From the NCBI GenBank assembly GCA_963678675.1, contig OY783199.1, positions 18,972,909 to 19,036,908 on the forward strand: a stretch of 64,000 bases of DNA, given 5' to 3'. Within the stretch, counting starts at the first letter, position 1. Each line of letters opens with the position of its first letter. Both the position numbers and the translations under genes were made by a program. Source of the stretch: Xiphydria camelus (lineage: Eukaryota > Arthropoda > Insecta > Hymenoptera > Xiphydriidae). The notes beneath the pieces are model-generated. The model was not told the origin of the DNA, did no database searches, and saw nothing but the letters and a program-made list of their open reading frames with translations. Below are positions 43,128 through 54,339 of this stretch, in pieces.

Positions 43128-43490
43128 GTATGCTCCAAATATAATTTGGTGTTGTCATAAAAAAATATTCATGCTTTTAAGTTCAATTTGCAATCCGTAT
43201 ACATATTTAGTATCGCACGAAAAAGAAAATGCCCGAAAAAATAATTACTCGCAGAGCTCTATAAGCGTATTTCTCTTTACAACGTTATGACGTCAACAAA
43301 ACGCAAGAGATACGTACTTATGGCAAGAGCAACGAGTGCGAGAGAAATTGGCTTACAAGGCGATGACGAAGCTGCATTTTTTAATGTCGTTTTTCAGCTC
43401 AAATATGGTCGAAAATGAAGAATGAGATATACGAAGTAAATAACTTTGTCTACATTTTTTAGATCTGCAGTAAAATAACATTTTGAGAAA
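43128..43490 (+). repeat. Dispersed 0.36-kb repeat, copy 3
   Basis: It carries the same ordered words as 27405-27770, including GACGTCA, AACGCAAGAGA, GCAACGAGTGCGAGAGA, GGCTTAC, GCGATGACG and TTTTTTAATG. A perfect TGACGTCA (a cAMP-response-element-like palindrome) lies within it. No coding frame is shared between copies. Confidence 0.7.
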
Positions 43491-44285
43491 ACCGAATTAA
43501 AGAGAACAATTATAAATAGAAGAGAACGAAAATTGTAGTGTCGATAACGTTCGAGGGAATTAGTTCCTCGATGATACGTGATGTTTCTTCGATCGCTCGA
43601 CGCGAAAAGGGACAGAGTTTTCCCCGAATTCTTCTCGGAGCAACCACCTGTCAGGTTCAAGCTCCGTGCGAACTCGCAATATGTATCGCGTTGCACAAAC
43701 GAATATCGCGGACAGTCCTTCGCGACGAGTTCTTCCCACGGATCACACGTTTAAATCGATATAACTGAATGAATCTTTCTTTTAGCTGTACCTGCATGTG
43801 TTACAAATATTCGAGTTTACTTTCTACATTTGAATTGGTGGAAAACCACTAGCAATTGTAGTGAATACTTACTGATTTCCAGTTATGAATAAGCAGAACA
43901 TATGCAGTATTGTTCAGATAACCGAGAATCAATGACAATTCACTGATTGCTAATGCCTTTCGGTGATTTGGATTCATAGAGAGCAGAGTACTAGGATCTC
44001 TGTTTAAAGGTTCCGATTTTATCCGATTCAAACCTATTCGCTTCTTCGATCAATTTAAGTTCAATTTCTGTCTGTAAGCCTATTGTATTTTTCTATTTGA
44101 ATCTATTTCTTATTTGAAAAATATTAATCAGTTTATATTGGAAAATTCCAACTCTTATTTCAAATAAAATTTCGTCAGAAAATAATAATCGCCATGAAAC
44201 ACACATAGAGTATATCACATTTAATATGACTGTTCCGGTTTAATCTCAATCAAAATAAATCGGTATTTTATCGGATAAAATAATA
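43491..44285. other. Unassigned sequence
   Basis: Mixed composition, with short frames only and no repeat boundary recognised. Confidence 0.35.
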
Positions 44286-44572
44286 CAGTAATCCCCCTAG
44301 TTATCCGCGGGGGTTATGTTCTTACAATATTCCGCGGATAACGAAATCGCGGATAACGAAACTAGAATCCCATTTATAAAATACTTAGTGAATTAGTGAA
44401 AATTCGCCAATCTCGCTAATTCTAAGCACAAAAATTATGAAAATTAAATGAGTAACTTTTCGCTTGCTCTTTTCTGTGGAGAGGTGGAAATCATACGATA
44501 AAACGCGGGAATTTCAAATCGCGGATAACCGAAACTGCGGAAAAAGAATCCGTGGATAACGAGGGATTACTG
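44286..44572. mobile_element. TA-flanked pogo/Tigger-like MITE
   Basis: The left end CAGTAATCCCCCTAGTTATC and the right end GATAACGAGGGATTACTG are inverted, and TA flanks both ends. Inside, CGCGGATAACGAAA and CGGATAACCGAAA recur. Ends beginning CAGT followed by CTCGTTATCCG-type sequence are typical of pogo/Tigger relatives of Tc1/mariner, as I recall them. 287 bp, no transposase. Confidence 0.8.
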
Positions 44573-46494
44573 TAATAAGTTAGTAATCAATCAATTAGAA
44601 TCAGTTGGAATAAATGGGTAAACAAAAATGCGAATACACCTGAGCAAGCCAAATTTAATGAGAATGAATTCGTAGGATATTTAAAAATCTGAACTACCTC
44701 GTTTGGTAGGAAATAATAATTCGTAGGTATAAAATTAAATAGAAAAAGTTGCAAAATGTTTTACACACTATTTTTAGTCTAATATATGAATTCAACATTT
44801 TTTATAATATATATAATACACACAAACATACATTCGCCCTTTACATTTGTTTCCCTACCTTCTCTTTACAGAAAACGCACGCATTATATACAGAAATGTT
44901 TATCACGCCATTGGGATTATTATTGGAATATGTCATGTGGAAATTGGAGTTTCTAAAACTTAATCGAAAAGTAATGTTTGAATCGGAAATTTCCAGGACG
45001 AAAATCGGATTTATTTCGATTTATTTATTTCTAATCGATTTCAATCGAATCCTTTAAGCAGAAGTACTTACTGTCCTTGCGATATAGTTTCACAATCGAC
45101 GAGCGCTGGATATATCCTAATCCGTTGCTTTTCCTCAAATCGCATTAATTAACTTCCTACATCGATCGAAGTAAAGGTCGAAACGATCGTATGGCAGTAG
45201 CTGGATCATTCTAGTCTGACTTTTCAGATTTTTCGTAAACGAACCGCTGATTTATTCTAAAGCCTCTTGGCCTGCAGGCGTATATGGCAGAGTATAGTTT
45301 TCGAATTTGAGTCAGAGGACGGTTGCTCTGAACTCGTTTCAAAATAATTGAATTCTTCTCGGCGATCGTCTCGCAAAACTATACGTCCTGGAACGCTTAA
45401 CGAACTATTTTCATTCGAGAAAGGGTGTTTTGAACTACTGCTGCCTCACAAGGGAGTCGTACAAACCTTCCCTAATGCGAACATAATCATCCCAGTTTTT
45501 TTCAATTTCCTTTTCTTACTTTTTAATTGAAAAATTGATCTGTTCTGCCATCGATCTCTTTTAGAAAGCGTGGATAAATTACGTAAAGTATTTTAGAAAA
45601 ATATTTGACGCCCTTTTTTTTAAGATAACATGAGATTCCTGAAAATTCCTCCTCTTTTCCTTTTTTCTTACGTAAGATTTAATTTTCATAGGACTTCAGC
45701 GTAGAAAAACTACAAAGCTTTATTAAATAAGGAAACAAATAGGCATTTGAAGTGCATTAGACTCATGAATTTGTATAAAAATTGAATATTACTATCTTAC
45801 GTAAGATTTGGATTATGCCTCCCTTCCTCTCCCCTCATAAGATTGTTTGACCCATCTTCCCCTAAAATTCTTATGTACCTACTTTACTCCCTCTTGCTCC
45901 TTTAATGCATACATTAAACAGACTTTCACCTATTTACGCTTTTCTCTCTCATTAAAACTCGCACTGAAATAAATTCAGACCAGAAATACCGTTACCGGAT
46001 TAATGTCTGATTTCGCTCCCACCTCGCCCCGTTTTGTTTCTACGTTTGCTCATTCTTTCCTTACTTTTTGTTTTCCACCTCCCGCTTTTTCGCGTAGAGC
46101 GAGTTCTCTTCGCTTTCCTCTCCTGTGTGCTCGTTCGCCGACCAGGAGGAGAGTAAAAAAACGTGAAGAACGCGAGAGAGAAACCCGCGGCGAAATATAA
46201 AGAAAGAAGCACAGCACGCGCGAACAACGTTTTCTTTCGAAGCGCGAACCCGGCGCGCTGTATCGCGCGTCTGAGAAAAAAATGTCTATGCAACAACGCC
46301 TTGGTAGATCCGCAGTTCATAAAAATTCAAATGATTCGCTATTGAAAAGACAGGAGAAAGAGGAACGCGCCCGAACGGGTTTGAGTCAGAATTCCTATAC
46401 GTACAAATGTATATGCACGTATATATGTGTATATTCCTGTTTGGAATACAATAATGCAAGTCTCTGTAAATATTCTATGTACCTACCACAAATA
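44573..46494. other. Unassigned host sequence
   Basis: AT-rich to about 45990, then a GC-richer stretch at 46000-46300 whose frames on both strands have no domain. A 102-codon frame at 44749-45057 is AT-rich and unremarkable. Confidence 0.35.
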
Positions 46495-46699
46495 TGAGGC
46501 TAAATTTACTCGCCAGAAAAGAAACTCGAATCACTATTATCTCATTACCTATGAGCTTTTGGCTCATATTTGTGTAATACTTTTTTGAAGATTACGTTCA
46601 TATCTGCAATAAAGTCTTATATCGATATAGGCCAAAAATTCATAAATAATGAGATAATATTGATTGAAACTTCTTTCCTGGCGAGTAAGTTTAGCCTCA
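46495..46699. mobile_element. MITE, TGAGGCTAAACTTAC family, copy 2
   Basis: The ends TGAGGCTAAATTTACTCGCC and GGCGAGTAAGTTTAGCCTCA are inverted. It is 205 bp, the same as copy 1 at 36466. The centre (TTCATATCTGCAATAAAGTC, TATATCGATATAGGCC) differs only by point changes. Confidence 0.85.
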
Positions 46700-47319
46700 C
46701 ATGGTATATACATATATACATCACACATATCCATTTTTAACCCCATTCCAGATGCGTCCGAATAACTAAGAATAAAACGGCGGGATTTACTTCATCAGCG
46801 ATTGTCTTGTAACACTGAAAAGGGAAATATTTAAGATTTCCATCGATACACATCTCGCTGCCGTTGATACAGCTGGAAATGTTACTGTAACAGTTGGAAT
46901 TATTGCTATACAGTCGTATAATTAAAGCTGCTGTAGGATATGATTAACTCTCGCAGCAATTATACCCGCTGCAATAACACTTTCTTCTGCTGAAAAAATA
47001 CTTTCAACTGCGAAAAGGAAGAAGGAACGTTGTACCATGTATGGCGGTGTAGCGGAATAGAAGAGAGAATAAATGGAAGGCTTAAGGATTTTTGGATCGA
47101 AACATTGAGATAATACTCGAACCTCGAAAGTGAGATTGAGGATTTGTTAAAAGGTAGAATTGTTAAAGAGATGTCAGCAGACTATATAAACGAGCACATG
47201 AGAAAAAGATCGAAGTGCAATCTACACTTATTGTGAGAGAAATGTAGAGAGAGAGCAATAAGAATAGTTATGATAGCTATTTTTTAAGGCTAAATAAGAT
47301 TAACTAGACAGTATAGGTA
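46700..47319. other. Unassigned sequence
   Basis: AT-rich and noncoding; nothing recognised. Confidence 0.4.
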
Positions 47320-47558
47320 CACGAAGAAAAAGAATTAGTTGGATCTACTGAGAATTACTTGCGGGGTCGCAAGTAATTATTTATTTATATCAATGAAATT
47401 TCGAAATATTTCAATTAGATATTTCTTCCTTACAATCATGTGGGACAGTGAGAAATTGCAAGGAAGAAATATCAAATTAACGTGAAAAAATATCTAATTG
47501 ATATAAATAAATAGTTACTTGCGACCACGCAAGATTCAACTAATTATTTTTCTCTGTA
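47320..47558. repeat. MITE, GGATCTACT family, copy 2 (complete)
   Basis: The ends CACGAAGAAAAAGAATTAGT and CAACTAATTATTTTTCTCTG are inverted. Next to them, CTTGCGGGGTCGCAAG answers GCGACCACGCAAG. 239 bp, noncoding. It serves as the uninterrupted reference for 16462-16845. Confidence 0.8.
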
Positions 47559-47591
47559 ATATAGCAATATCAAATAGCAACAAGAGCAATA

Positions 47592-47650
47592 TGTATCGCT
47601 GAAATAACTATATGTATAGCTAAAATAACTATACGTATAGCCGAAATAGA
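47592..47650. repeat. Short 21-bp-type tandem repeat
   Basis: GAAATAACTATATGTATAGC and AAAATAACTATACGTATAGC follow each other, with a third partial unit, between two MITEs. Each unit contains a small palindrome around TATA(T/C)GTATA. Confidence 0.6.
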
Positions 47651-47696
47651 AATACATATTGTGCTAAGGGAACTAGAACTTATATTAATAAACTAT

Positions 47697-47874
47697 ACTA
47701 AGAAAAATAATTTTGTTAAAATAACAAAACGCATCTGGTTAAACGAGTTTAGTTATTCTAACCAAAAAGTGGTCAGTTTAGCAAAACACACAGATGGAGG
47801 ATCCATATTTCACCAAACAGCTTGGTCGTCGTCTCCAAGATTTTGATTAAATTGACCAAATATTTTTCTCAGTG
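47697..47874. repeat. MITE, CACTGAGAAAAATAA family, short copy
   Basis: It starts ACTAAGAAAAATAATTTTGT and ends GACCAAATATTTTTCTCAGT. Family words such as AACAAAACGCATCTGGTTAA, AAAAAGTGGTCAGTTTA and AGATGGAGGATCCATA are present. 178 bp. Confidence 0.75.
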
Positions 47875-48856
47875 TACTACCATTGCCTTGCAACCTATAA
47901 AACTTCTCTCGGTCTAATGTAAGAAGCAAATATAAATGGAGTATAATGTACACCAAAAACTTTTCGCAATGTAAAATATGGGGAGAAATAAACTATTCTA
48001 CACATTCGACAGTGGTCACGATAACGTGACTAAATATTTTTCCAGTAGTACCTGTGAACTTCTCATTCATTCCCCACGCATTTGCGCGAATTTTACGCGA
48101 CGTTTCCTTAAACGTTCGTAAACGCACGTACGAGTGCCTATATATGTCGCCATGCATGCGTTTCCCCCTGCCTGCAATGTTTTTCTCTCCTCTTTTTATT
48201 CAACGAGTTTCCGGAGAACGGTACGGGGCAGAGAAGGGGTGGCATTTGCGTGGCCGATCGCGGCACGGAGGTAGTAATTGAGAAAGGGAGAGGTGTAGAG
48301 CGAGCGCGTAGTGGTACACGGCCATCCTCCACACCCTCCGCTTTCCTACAGCCCGCGTTTTTCACGGGCGCAACGGCGGCGCGGGCGGCGGTCCGGTTTG
48401 CCCGTATTACTCCGACCGGCACGTCACACGATGTGACAGATCGCGTCAGACTCGATATATTGCTTCGATACTTCGAATCAAACCTTGATAGCTGACGAGG
48501 GTGCGCGATCCTCCGCGGCCAGCGACACGCGGCGTCCCTCTGGCACCCCTCCCGCACCTGCTCGACCTATATCATTCTTTTTTATCGTTTTCATAACGCT
48601 TCCCCTCCTTTGTTTCTCTCATTCTCGTTTCTCTATCGCGGTTTTTAACCGGAGGATCGGACCGGCTCGGATTCCTGCACTCCTGGATGCAGATAATCCA
48701 CATGGAATTGAACCTTCACGGTGATTCATTCAAATGTTTCGAAAAAAAATGCTCCCCCTGATTCGTGTACCAACGGCATTCCCGCTTGCATTGTCGATTA
48801 ATTTCCTTCATAAATATAATAGAGGTATACTCTCGCTTAGTTTTCAAACATCAGCA

Positions 48857-49119
48857 CACTGAGAAAAATAACTTGGTCGATTTAATCAAAATCCTGAAAG
48901 ATGATGACCAAATCGTTTGGTGAAATATGGATCCTCTCCATCTGTTTGGTTCGACTGACCAATTTTTAGTCAGAATAACTAAATGATTGGTTGAAATAAC
49001 CAAACATTTCGTTAAAGTAACTAAATATTTGGTTCCACTGACCAGTATTTAGGTTAGAATCATTAAGCACGTTTAACTAGATGCATTTTCTCATTTTAAC
49101 CTTATCATTTTTCTCAGCG
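48857..49119. repeat. MITE, CACTGAGAAAAATAA family, copy
   Basis: It starts CACTGAGAAAAATAACTTGG and ends TTATCATTTTTCTCAG. Inside are ATGACCAAATCGTTTGG, ATGGATCCTCTCCATCTG and several CCAAA/TTTGG words. 263 bp, noncoding. Confidence 0.8.
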
Positions 49120-49752
49120 CACGTACGTACGAATAAGGTTAATTATAAGAAGTTCCCATACAAAAGGCACTTAATCTCGTAAATAATTAATTGTAATGGA
49201 TGTAGTGCTTTATTTCGTCCTCCCACTTTATGTAGTGACGCCCGCACACGTTTGAAAGTCAAGGCTGTAATTGCTCCTCGTTTCGCGCAACGAAACGTAG
49301 TGTCCCCCGAGTGAGGGAGGGTGGAAAAGTCGGCCTTAATTATCCCGTTATTTCCCGAAATTGAAAGGCACAATGCGCACCTTTTGAAACATCGAATTAT
49401 CGCGAATTCGTGTCCCGCGGCGTATTCAAGATTGCCGTTTTGCCAGGTGCATCCGTATCCGCCTCTCCGTTACCGCAGTATTAGCCGTAAATATATATAT
49501 ATGCACCCATACTCCCTTGCTTCGTATCGTTTGGTCGCGAGCTGCAACCCGTGACTTTTCGTTACGAAGGGGATCACCTTTTCCATTATCCGTGTACCGT
49601 TCGGTCACTGTACCTAATTACCTCCTGCTTCTTCTATATATGTCCTTTATAGCATGCAGCTATATACGTATAGGTAGTCTCCACGACTGCCTCACTGCAC
49701 GACATTTTACATACTCGCCTATTTCGCACACGTAGGTACGTATCATAACATG
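49120..49752. other. Unassigned host sequence
   Basis: Mixed composition with a short (AT)n run at 49494-49503. No domain or repeat end was recognised. Confidence 0.35.
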
Positions 49753-49952
49753 TGAGACACTAAACTTGCTCGCCAGAAAAAAAAAGTCAATTAAGGCGAA
49801 TGTCCCAATTCCTAAACAAATCCTCAAACATCTCTTCATTAACTTATCGTAAACTATTCACGCGTGAATATCTTTATTATCCCTTATTATTTAGATAAAT
49901 ATTTCTGTTAATTGAAGGCACATCGATGTTATACTTTTATTAATAGAACTAA

Positions 49953-50706
49953 AGCTAGGAATCCACTACACTCGACTCGACTCGACTCGACACGACATGA
50001 CTCGACGCGACTCGACACGACGCGTTTCTGATCGCATGATTTTCCATGTATTTAAATGGCGTAGAAATCCACTAGGCTCGACACGACTCGACTCGACTCG
50101 ACTCGACTCGACTCGACTCGACTCGACACGACACTTTTCTGGCTGGCCAGAAATTTGTCGCGTCGAGTCGAGTCGAGTCGAGTCGAGCCTATAGTGGACA
50201 CGGTTTGCGTGCACATCGAGATATGGACCGATGAGCGAACAGTTGAATTGCGGCAGTCTTGCTTGGAAAGAGTTGAGAAGAACAGTTCGAAGATTTTACA
50301 TTAATTCCGCAGAGGAATGGAGGAGGATCTCATTAATAAAGTTAGAGCATATGAGATGCTGTAAAATATACATAGTTTGAAATATAGAGACCAAAATATA
50401 CGCAACGAAGCTTGAGAAGAAATCTCAAAAGCCTTGAATAGACCAAGTAAACATAAATAGGTATATAGTAAATTTCTATCTGTATAGATGTTACAGAGAA
50501 GCAATAATTGGAAAAATTATAGAGCCATACACGATGCATCCTTGTACGTTAAAATTTAAAAGGACGAAGCACTACCATCGTGTCGAGTAGCGTCGAGTCG
50601 TGTCGCGTCGATTCCAGTGGACACACCACGCAAATTTTTGTCACCGTGTCGTGTCGAGTCGTGTCGTGTCGAGTCGAGTCGAGTCGAGTGTAGTGGATTC
50701 CTAGCT
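49953..50706. mobile_element. Innermost element, PIF/Harbinger-like
   Basis: The ends AGCTAGGAATCCACTACACT and AGTGTAGTGGATTCCTAGCT are perfect inverted copies. TAA flanks both sides (49950-49952 and 50707-50709), and the empty site survives in the relative at 23050-23245. Subterminal regions are arrays of TCGAC/GTCGA (49971-50020, 50080-50125, 50160-50187, 50580-50690). A short + strand stretch reads IWTDERTVEL (50221-50250), reminiscent of the start of the MADF/Myb-like DNA-binding domain found in the second gene of Harbinger elements. No intact gene remains. Confidence 0.75.
49971..50190. repeat. (TCGAC)n arrays in inverted orientation
   Basis: Runs of ACTCGACTCGACTCGAC on the left face runs of GTCGAGTCGAGTCGAG on the right at 50159-50187. 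They are separated by about 30 bases, including TGGCTGGCCAG. A second long (GTCGA)n run sits at 50580-50690, near the other end of the same element. They form strong hairpins. Confidence 0.9.
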
Positions 50707-50940
50707 TAAATGTATGTATATGTAACTGATTAGGAATTGAGCTTAACTGATTAGAAATTGGGACACTTTCCTTACTATTATCTCATTATTTATGAACTTT
50801 TTGCCTACATCGATATAAGACTTTGTTGTAGATAAAAATGTGATCTTCAAAAAAGTATTATACATATTTGAGCCAAAAGCTTATAAATAATGAGATAATA
50901 GTGATCGAAGTCTCTTTCCCGGTGAGTAAATTTAGCCTCA

Positions 50941-52085
50941 TATGATATGTTCCATGCAAAGGAGCTGACATTTTCTTACTTGTCTCGAAAATTCTAGAAC
51001 TGTCACATTTCATAGCTGTGCATAGCCTATACGTTATTATTAAAAAAGAACACCATTTGTAAGATTCTTATTCGCAGTGACGCGCGCGAATTTGCATATC
51101 CTTCACATCGCCAGTACCAGTCATCGCAATTTCATTTCCATCACATTTTTTCTTACACTTACGAGAGGGAATGAGACTCGGGCGGTACGAACGGGTCAAG
51201 TCATATAACGCGTACGAACGTGCCTTTACAGAGAAAATTAATTAGTTGCAGAGCCACGCGCTGGATGCCATGGATAGATATTATAGATACGCGTCCGGTG
51301 GTACGTGTACGATCGCTGTCAGTAGGTACCTACCTACCTACCTACCTACCTACCTACCTTTGACTTTTAAACAGATCTGCAGATGAAACATCAAAGGTAC
51401 AGGTACATATGTATCTATGTACTAGTCGTACCTATCGCGGTAGGTACCGAAGTACCATATGTATTTGTGTATCAGGTTTAACAGTGGTCTTGCTTATATA
51501 TACAAGGTATATACTTACCCATGAGGAAATAAAATTGAAATCTGTACTTTTGAATTTTCAATGAATCTGTTGAAACTTTAAAGAATTCCATTCGTTAGCA
51601 GGTATTCTTGTTTCAAATATGCATTAATGCTTGAGCCGCTTCCCATTAAAGATTTCCATTTCCTTCCTTCACTTTTTCCAAAAAGTACCCAACAACTGTT
51701 ATCGAACTAAAGACTGAATAGGGCCAAAATATTAAAAAAGCAGTTGCCACTGTTATACATACTTCGTTTCGAGAAAGATTGAAATATTCAAAAAGAATAG
51801 TATATGACATTTATAAATTATCCATCGCCTCTATTTGCGACAGCAGTCAACTTGGCCGGACTCCACATGTCGTAAAATAATCCCGAAACGTTACTACTAG
51901 GGGTTGAATATGACATTCTTATCGAACTTCACATAATATATCGCGTGACGCGAATAGAGAAAGACATTTAAAGTGTTCGTTACAGTGGTGACAAGAAGTC
52001 ACGAGAGAAATGTTGGAGTGGGTGAAGGAGGGGATGTTTTCCTGTCTTTCATTCTTTACCGTATTTAGAATTCCTCTTCATATAG
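50941..52085. other. Unassigned sequence
   Basis: Apart from the TACC microsatellite, there are TAGGTAC-rich stretches at 51410-51475 with short palindromes. No gene recognised. Confidence 0.35.
51325..51359. repeat. (TACC)n microsatellite
   Basis: About eight to nine uninterrupted copies of the 4-bp unit. Confidence 0.95.
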
Positions 52086-52769
52086 ATATCGCATCAATAA
52101 TGCCAAAAGGTCATATGCGCCAAAAAGGACCTTTGTAAAGTCGCAGGGCGTATAAAGAAAAAAGCTTTTTTTATTCATTCAAATTTATCTAAATACGAGT
52201 ATAAAGTAAAGAGAATTAGAAGCTTAGAAGAAATAGGGCGCATAGGATATGGCCGATACGCCTCTTTGGCACATTAAGTTTCTTAAAAAATACAAAAAAT
52301 AATGCTATAAGAACGTATCAATCTCAGGCTATACTTGTACGCACTGAAAGACACCTATTTGTAGTTAATAAATGTATACTTGATTATGGCGAAAGAAATA
52401 TTTCGCTGGACCAAATAAATATATGTCAGTTGTTAGACTATATCTGTTTTATTCAAACAGAAATAAAGTAATGTGACCAACGAATATTTCCTTGGCTCAA
52501 TGAAATATTTCTTTCGCCATAATCAAGTATACGTATCTTAACTAAAAGTAAACTGTTTTTTCAGTGTACACATCGACACGCTTTTATGACACTAGTTTTC
52601 ATGATTTTTAAACAAAGTTAATGTGAAAAGGGCGTATCTATCATATCCTATATACCCTTTTGCCATTAGTTTTTCAAATTTTTATTTTACCGTTTTTTGA
52701 CCTTTTTACGTATTCCGATATCAGTTGCGAGAATGCGTATACGGCCTTTTGGCATTCGTGATGCGATAT
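52086..52769. repeat. TIR element, AATGCCAAAAGG family, interrupted copy
   Basis: The left end ATATCGCATCAATAATGCCA and the right end GGCATTCGTGATGCGATAT are inverted. Words such as GATACGCC, TTGGCACATTAAGTTTCTTA and AAAATACAAAAAATAATGC recur in inverted positions. Related DNA is at 57437-57512 and 63083-63793. A MITE (52342-52566) is inserted near the centre. Confidence 0.75.
52342..52566. mobile_element. Nested MITE of the 7.6-kb family
   Basis: The ends CACTGAAAGACACCTATTTG and GTAAACTGTTTTTTCAGTG are inverted. Next to them, GATTATGGCGAAAGAAATAT answers ATATTTCTTTCGCCATAATC exactly. 225 bp, noncoding. Confidence 0.85.
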
Positions 52770-54339
52770 GTGAAATGCATCGACAGTCAAATAAAATTAG
52801 AGTAACATTAGTCACATTCGAAGGTTCCTACTCGAACAGCAGGTATAATATTACGTCGGCATACAACTTGTGAATTATGAGCACGATAGAGTGTGTACCT
52901 GCGCTCGATACGCCTTGTATTCGTACAATACACGAGTAAACTGCGGAAAGTTGTACGCTGTAGGTACATGCATAGGTACGGGTTTATGCATGTACCTATG
53001 TATTATATATCGATAGATACGTATAGTAGCACGATTCATAGACTCCCCGTGGGAACGGCGAACGGCTCCGTTCGCGTATTCGATATCTCTCTCTCCTTTG
53101 GAGAGTTAAATTTTCGCTATACGGCCGCGAGCGTAAATATTTTCTCGGTACGTCTAATTCGTGCGTTTTAATAAAATACGTACAAACTACCTACCTCTCA
53201 TATTTTCTTTCCAACAAAAGTCGCGCATCAATCATCGAATCATTTGAAGTCAACAATATCTTTCGAATACACGGAGAAAAATAGAGCTCAAATTATAAGA
53301 AATTGTACTTGAATATTTGAGTTAAAAATACCGGCATATATAGTAAAACTCAAACAGATTGTAAATTTACAATTTTTAAGTGATCAATAATTTATAAAGC
53401 ATTTAGTAAAATTCATTACAATAGTAGTGAAAAATAACTATTTCAATATTATCATCTTAAACAGTATAGCAAATTTTTAACTATTTACATAGTAAAATTG
53501 ACTTTATTTCGATTTTTCCTATTTTTATATTATAGTAATGTGTAATACGCAATGAGTATTTGTCGAGTAACACTTCAAATTTCTAACTACAGCAGTGCAA
53601 TTTTGACTTAGAAACTGAGTCCCATTTTTCATCCATATAGAAAGTTCTAGTAATTCGTCCGCTCGATCCTCGTCAAGGACATTATTCTACCGAATTTCGC
53701 TACGACGTAATAGAACAGGAATTACGAAAACTTCCGGCCGAGCCAGAGACGCTAGATCGGAACTTTTTTTCGTCTTCGGAATTGATTATGCATGAGTCGA
53801 TGTCGTGATATATATATGTGTGTGTATATACGCACGGCGAGGGACCGGACACGCATCCGTCTGACGTTCAGGACACTCGACGATCCTATCGCCTCTCATC
53901 TATCATCGAGTGTCCTTAGACGGATATTTCGACGACACCGTGACACCGTGACAATGACACGCGGAGTCTTTCCTATCAGCCGCTGTCCATCTTGCTGGCA
54001 ATCTACCCCTTGCATCTCGTATTTTCATAGCCGCTCCGCCCAAAGTTTGTCCTTCCGAAATTTCGAAGACGACGACCCCCGCGCAGGTATCTCGCACCCC
54101 GTCCATCTATCACGATACGTTAATACGGTGACCCGTCAAATTCCGGCCGCTTAAATCGCCAAGGAACTGCTCCGACTGGCTCGTATGGAACTCCTTTCAA
54201 TTTCATATTTCATTTCCTTTTCACGTGCGACTCGTTAAACCTGTGATCGCAATTATTACGAGTGTTTTTTAAAAGAGATTTGTCACCGTAAGTGCAGATC
54301 TGACGGACGTCCACGTACGCGGACTATCGGCTCGACGTA
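52770..54339. other. Unassigned sequence, one possible MITE start
   Basis: CACGGAGAAAAATAGAGC at 53270 looks like the common MITE end, but its right partner is unclear (perhaps near 53620). A GC-rich stretch at 53760-54160 has a 120-codon frame with no domain. Confidence 0.35.
52961..52998. repeat. Perfect 13-bp stem hairpin
   Basis: TAGGTACATGCAT (52961-52973) is the exact reverse complement of 52986-52998, with a 12-base loop. TAGGTAC words are common nearby, so it may come from simple-sequence drift. Confidence 0.75.

Larger units (their letters stand above)
49802..50764. mobile_element. Middle element of the nest
   Basis: The left end GTCCCAATTCCTAAACAAAT and the right end GATTAGAAATTGGGAC are inverted. 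The body matches 23050-23245 read in reverse, up to AATAGAACTAA, and resumes with TAAATGTATGT. The 754-bp innermost element sits exactly at that point. Confidence 0.8.
49753..50940. mobile_element. Outer MITE of a three-level nest
   Basis: The left end TGAGACACTAAACTTGCTCG (degraded) and the right end GGTGAGTAAATTTAGCCTCA belong to the 205-bp TGAGGCTAAACTTAC family. The family's middle (TCATTATTTATGAACTTTTT, ATCGATATAAGACTTTG) resumes at about 50771. Everything from 49802 to 50764 is a later insertion. Confidence 0.75.

Noticed and set aside
49971..50690. A CRISPR-like array from the regular TCGAC repeats
   Set aside because: Pentanucleotide repeats without spacers, in inverted orientation, inside a DNA transposon of a eukaryotic genome.
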